From: an uncultured Bacteroides sp.
Lineage (GTDB): Bacteria > Bacteroidota > Bacteroidia > Bacteroidales > Bacteroidaceae
NCBI RefSeq assembly: GCF_902491285.1
Contig: NZ_CABUHK010000013.1
Coordinates: 1-64,000, forward strand
Direction of reading: 5' to 3'
DNA: 64,000 bases
The translations under genes and the position numbers were made by a program. Each line of letters begins with the position of its first letter. The first letter of the stretch is position 1. Positions 61,242 through 64,000 of the stretch are shown one piece after another. The notes beneath the pieces were generated by a model, which was not told the DNA's origin, ran no database searches, and was given only the letters and a program-made list of their open reading frames with translations.

Positions 61242-64000
61242 TTAGAATGTAACATTTACGCCTAATCCGTATTCTCTCTTTCTCGGATAACGGTTTTGGT
61301 CGATACCTAAAGTTAAAGGATCGCTTGTTCCCAATGAAAATTCGGGGTCATAACCTTTATAATTGGTAAAGGTCAATAAGTTGTTTCCATATACATAGAT
61401 TGTAGCAGCTTTCATCCAGACTGTGTTTATCCATTTCTTGGGCAATGAATAGCTTAATTTTACATTGCGTAATTTAATATAAGAAGCATCTTCGATATAG
61501 AAGCTGGATGGCGGGAGCCTGTTATGTTCCTTGTTGATCGGAGCCGGATATTTAGCTATATCGCCGGGGCCTGTCCACATATTGGCAATAGCATCCGGTG
61601 AAGGAGTTGCGCCGTCATATGAGAATTTGTTACGTTTGGCTTCTGCGTAATTATAGATATCTCCACCTAGAGAATAGTAGAATGATATGTATAAGGAAAT
61701 ACCTTTATATGAGAGGTTAGTACTAAGCCCGCCATATACATCAGGTTGTGCACATCCGATTTTTGTTTTATCCGATACGTCTATAATTCCGTCTCCGTTT
61801 ATGTCCACATAGTCTACATCACCGCCTTTTAACGGATTGCCATCCGAACTTTTTTTCTGTAGAATTTCACCTGTGTATTCCTTACCATTTAAAAGGTATT
61901 TTCCAGTGAAAGTTCCGTTGGCAAATTCCGGTGTCAGTTGGTTCCATTCTTTAGTATAAGCGTTGGACTCATTGTAAGGATAGATGCCTAAATATTTGTA
62001 TCCGTAGAACTCGCCGAGTTTGGAATTAGGTTGTACGTAAATAGCATCGTCCATTCCCTTATAAAAAGGAACTCCATCCGCAATTTGTTTGATTCTGCTG
62101 GTATTGTGGGCAATATTGAAGTTTAATGACCAACTGAAGTCTTTCAATCGAAGCACATCATAGTCAAGTGAAAATTCAAACCCTTCATTCGACATCGAAC
62201 CTACATTTTTACGAATGGTGGTGAATCCGGTTTCTTTGGGAACTTCTACCTGGCAAAGTAATTTTTCTGTGTCTTTTTTATAGTAATCTGCTACAATTCG
62301 TACTTTACTATTGAATAACTGTAAATCTAATCCGATGTTATATTGTGTCGTTTCTTCCCAGCTCAGACCGTTGTATGCCAAATTACTTGCCGCAATTCCG
62401 GAAACACCTTCATAAATGTAGTTCGGACTATATAATTGCCATGAGTCATAGTCACCGATTTCCTGGTTGCCTGTGATACCCCAACTGGCTCTCAGTTTTC
62501 CATCACTTAGGAACCGTTTGCTCCATCTCATGAAACGTTCGTCGGAGAAACGCCATCCGATAGACGCGGAAGGGAATACACCCCAACGTTTGGACGAACC
62601 GAAACGTGAGGAACCGTCGGTACGGATATTGGCATTTACCAAGTAACGGCTTTTATAATTGTATGCGGCACGTCCGAAGAATGATGTCATGGAGTGGCGG
62701 TACATACGTGTATATGTTTTTTGCGTATCAAAGAGTGAAGCGGCATTCAGTGTGTAAATCATATCAGTGGTATAATCCAACCCCACTATATTCATATTCT
62801 CTCTGGCCCATTCCTGTATACTGTTACCTACCATTACGTTAATGTTGTGGAACTTGAAATTATCAACATAGCTGAAATAGTTTTCATTCGCCCAGTCATA
62901 GTTAAGTTCGGATAAATCTCTGCCGGTTGTACGTTCGGTTACTGCCAGTTGCGGAGAAGGACGATAGGACTGGTTCCGGTCGAGAATAAAATTTCCCTGT
63001 ACATTCGTATTGAATTTGAATTTGCTGTTGAAGTTCACTTCCAGATATTCGTATATGGATGCCTTGTAGTTTTGATTCTTCTGAACGTCGTCCATCATTA
63101 CTGCATAAGGATTGCGTCTGCTGCTGATGTTGGGAACATAACTGCCATCCGGATTGAAAATGGCCCAGTAAGAAGGACGTTCCAGCAATTGGTTCAGTAC
63201 GCCGTCTTCAGAAATACCTTTTTTATTAACTATGCTGAGGTGCAGTTTGCTCCCTAGAGTAATGTATTTATTGGGTTTATATTCACCATTGATACGGGTA
63301 GTGATACGTGTATAGCTACTGTTTTGGATAATACCCTTATCAGAAAGTAATCCGGCACTTACATAATATTTGAATTTATCAGAAGCTCCGCTTGCGCTTA
63401 AATCAAGTTGATCTCTGGACGCAGTACGGAAAATTAAATCTTGCAGGTCAATGTCTTGGTTGTTAAAGAAGGCCAAAGAGTCCTTAATATTATATCCGTT
63501 GAGCCCGTTCGTCAGTTCTTGACGAACTTTGTCATAGTATCTGCGTTCTGCTCCATTGGCTTTGGGCATTTTTCGAGTTAAAGTGCTGAAACTTTTCAGA
63601 TAACGTATATCCAGTCGGGGACGACTTTTCTCACCTTGTTTGGTTGATATTAAAATAACACCATTGGCAGAGCGTGAACCATAGATAGCTGCCGATGCGG
63701 CGTCTTTAAGAACTTCGATGGATTCGATATCCGAAGGATTGATGTCATCGATACTTTCAAAAGGGACTCCGTCGACAACAAAAAGAGGTTTCACTCCACC
63801 TTCGAAAGTGGAAGTTCCGCGAATCCGAATATCTGAACCTTCACCCGGCGCTCCGGAACCGGAAGTGATTTCGATACCTGCCATTTGTCCTTGCAGCACA
63901 TCCGTGATTGAAATTGCATTTCTTTCTTCAATGGATTTTGAGGTAATGGAAGCAATTGAACCGGTGATATCCCTCTTTTTCATAGCTCCATATCCGACAA
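61242..64000 (-). CDS. SusC-like TonB-dependent transporter (GlcNAc PUL), 5' end beyond the window
   Basis: At least 919 residues of an outer-membrane importer. The reading frame stays open to the window edge: the last visible codons give VGYGAMKKRDITGSIASI, which in this family is the start of the plug, so the signal peptide and regulatory-like domain lie to the right. Other marks: DVLQGQMAGIEITSGSGAPGEGSDIRIRG, LFVVDGVP, IEVLKDAASAAIYGSRSANGVILI, and the barrel ending REYGLGVNVTF. The internal ATG at 63983 is not the start. Probably the first or second gene of the operon whose enzymes follow to 45338. Confidence 0.92.
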   Translation of the reverse strand, partial: VGYGAMKKRDITGSIASITSKSIEERNAISITDVLQGQMAGIEITSGSGAPGEGSDIRIRGTSTFEGGVKPLFVVDGVPFESIDDINPSDIESIEVLKDAASAAIYGSRSANGVILISTKQGEKSRPRLDIRYLKSFSTLTRKMPKANGAERRYYDKVRQELTNGLNGYNIKDSLAFFNNQDIDLQDLIFRTASRDQLDLSASGASDKFKYYVSAGLLSDKGIIQNSSYTRITTRINGEYKPNKYITLGSKLHLSIVNKKGISEDGVLNQLLERPSYWAIFNPDGSYVPNISSRRNPYAVMMDDVQKNQNYKASIYEYLEVNFNSKFKFNTNVQGNFILDRNQSYRPSPQLAVTERTTGRDLSELNYDWANENYFSYVDNFKFHNINVMVGNSIQEWARENMNIVGLDYTTDMIYTLNAASLFDTQKTYTRMYRHSMTSFFGRAAYNYKSRYLVNANIRTDGSSRFGSSKRWGVFPSASIGWRFSDERFMRWSKRFLSDGKLRASWGITGNQEIGDYDSWQLYSPNYIYEGVSGIAASNLAYNGLSWEETTQYNIGLDLQLFNSKVRIVADYYKKDTEKLLCQVEVPKETGFTTIRKNVGSMSNEGFEFSLDYDVLRLKDFSWSLNFNIAHNTSRIKQIADGVPFYKGMDDAIYVQPNSKLGEFYGYKYLGIYPYNESNAYTKEWNQLTPEFANGTFTGKYLLNGKEYTGEILQKKSSDGNPLKGGDVDYVDINGDGIIDVSDKTKIGCAQPDVYGGLSTNLSYKGISLYISFYYSLGGDIYNYAEAKRNKFSYDGATPSPDAIANMWTGPGDIAKYPAPINKEHNRLPPSSFYIEDASYIKLRNVKLSYSLPKKWINTVWMKAATIYVYGNNLLTFTNYKGYDPEFSLGTSDPLTLGIDQNRYPRKREYGLGVNVTF

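Overview
The window is a Bacteroides chromosome segment, close to the B. thetaiotaomicron/ovatus group. Three polysaccharide utilisation loci (PULs) with SusC/SusD pairs, Bacteroides-type promoters (-7 box TAnnTTTG), a hybrid two-component regulator and an ECF-sigma/FecR switch all point that way. Almost everything is transcribed from the minus strand; the exceptions are an outer-membrane barrel gene (9217-11784), a tiny doubtful ORF (8928-9056) and an ECF sigma factor (44751-45341).

Region 1 (1 to about 8.65 kb) is the right-hand part of an integrative mobilisable element. It holds two tandem tyrosine recombinases, a conserved element protein, an excisionase-like HTH protein, a DUF3987 ATPase, a primase-like zinc-ribbon/toprim protein and a MobV relaxase. 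The relaxase is broken by an internal deletion with frameshift, while an oriT-like nest of inverted repeats beside it is intact. The left end and any cargo lie outside the window. A cluster of ACTGCAA heptamers sits between the two replication-type genes.

Region 2 (9.2-14.4 kb) has a TonB-receptor-like outer-membrane protein and then a compact three-gene minus-strand operon: a minimal nucleotidyltransferase (DUF6932 type), an XRE helix-turn-helix protein, and a deviant P-loop (KGGVGR) ATPase with C-terminal TPR-like repeats. It has the make-up of a toxin-antitoxin or defence module and is the best candidate here for an undescribed system.

Region 3 (14.5-22.9 kb) is a PUL (SusC, SusD, GH3, GH144-type glucanase) that I read as a beta-1,2-glucan (sophorooligosaccharide) locus. 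Region 4 (23.0-28.8 kb) is housekeeping: PfkB sugar kinase, tRNA-Leu(UAG), S41 peptidase, DUF3316 protein and a topoisomerase IV/gyrase A subunit.

Region 5 (28.9-45.3 kb) is a second PUL, controlled by an ECF sigma factor and a FecR-type anti-sigma. It carries three related DUF4988-like lipoproteins (one fused to a phosphodiester glycosidase domain), a glycerophosphodiester phosphodiesterase, SusC/SusD and an organophosphate antiporter. Together they suggest use of a phosphodiester-containing glycan such as teichoic acid or phosphoglycerol-decorated glucan. Region 6 (45.3-64.0 kb) is an HTCS-regulated N-acetylglucosamine PUL: SusC (cut by the window edge), SusD, a FAS1 lipoprotein, a binding lipoprotein, a sugar permease, NagA, NagB, GH20 hexosaminidase, and two paralogous secreted proteins with GH18-like motifs.
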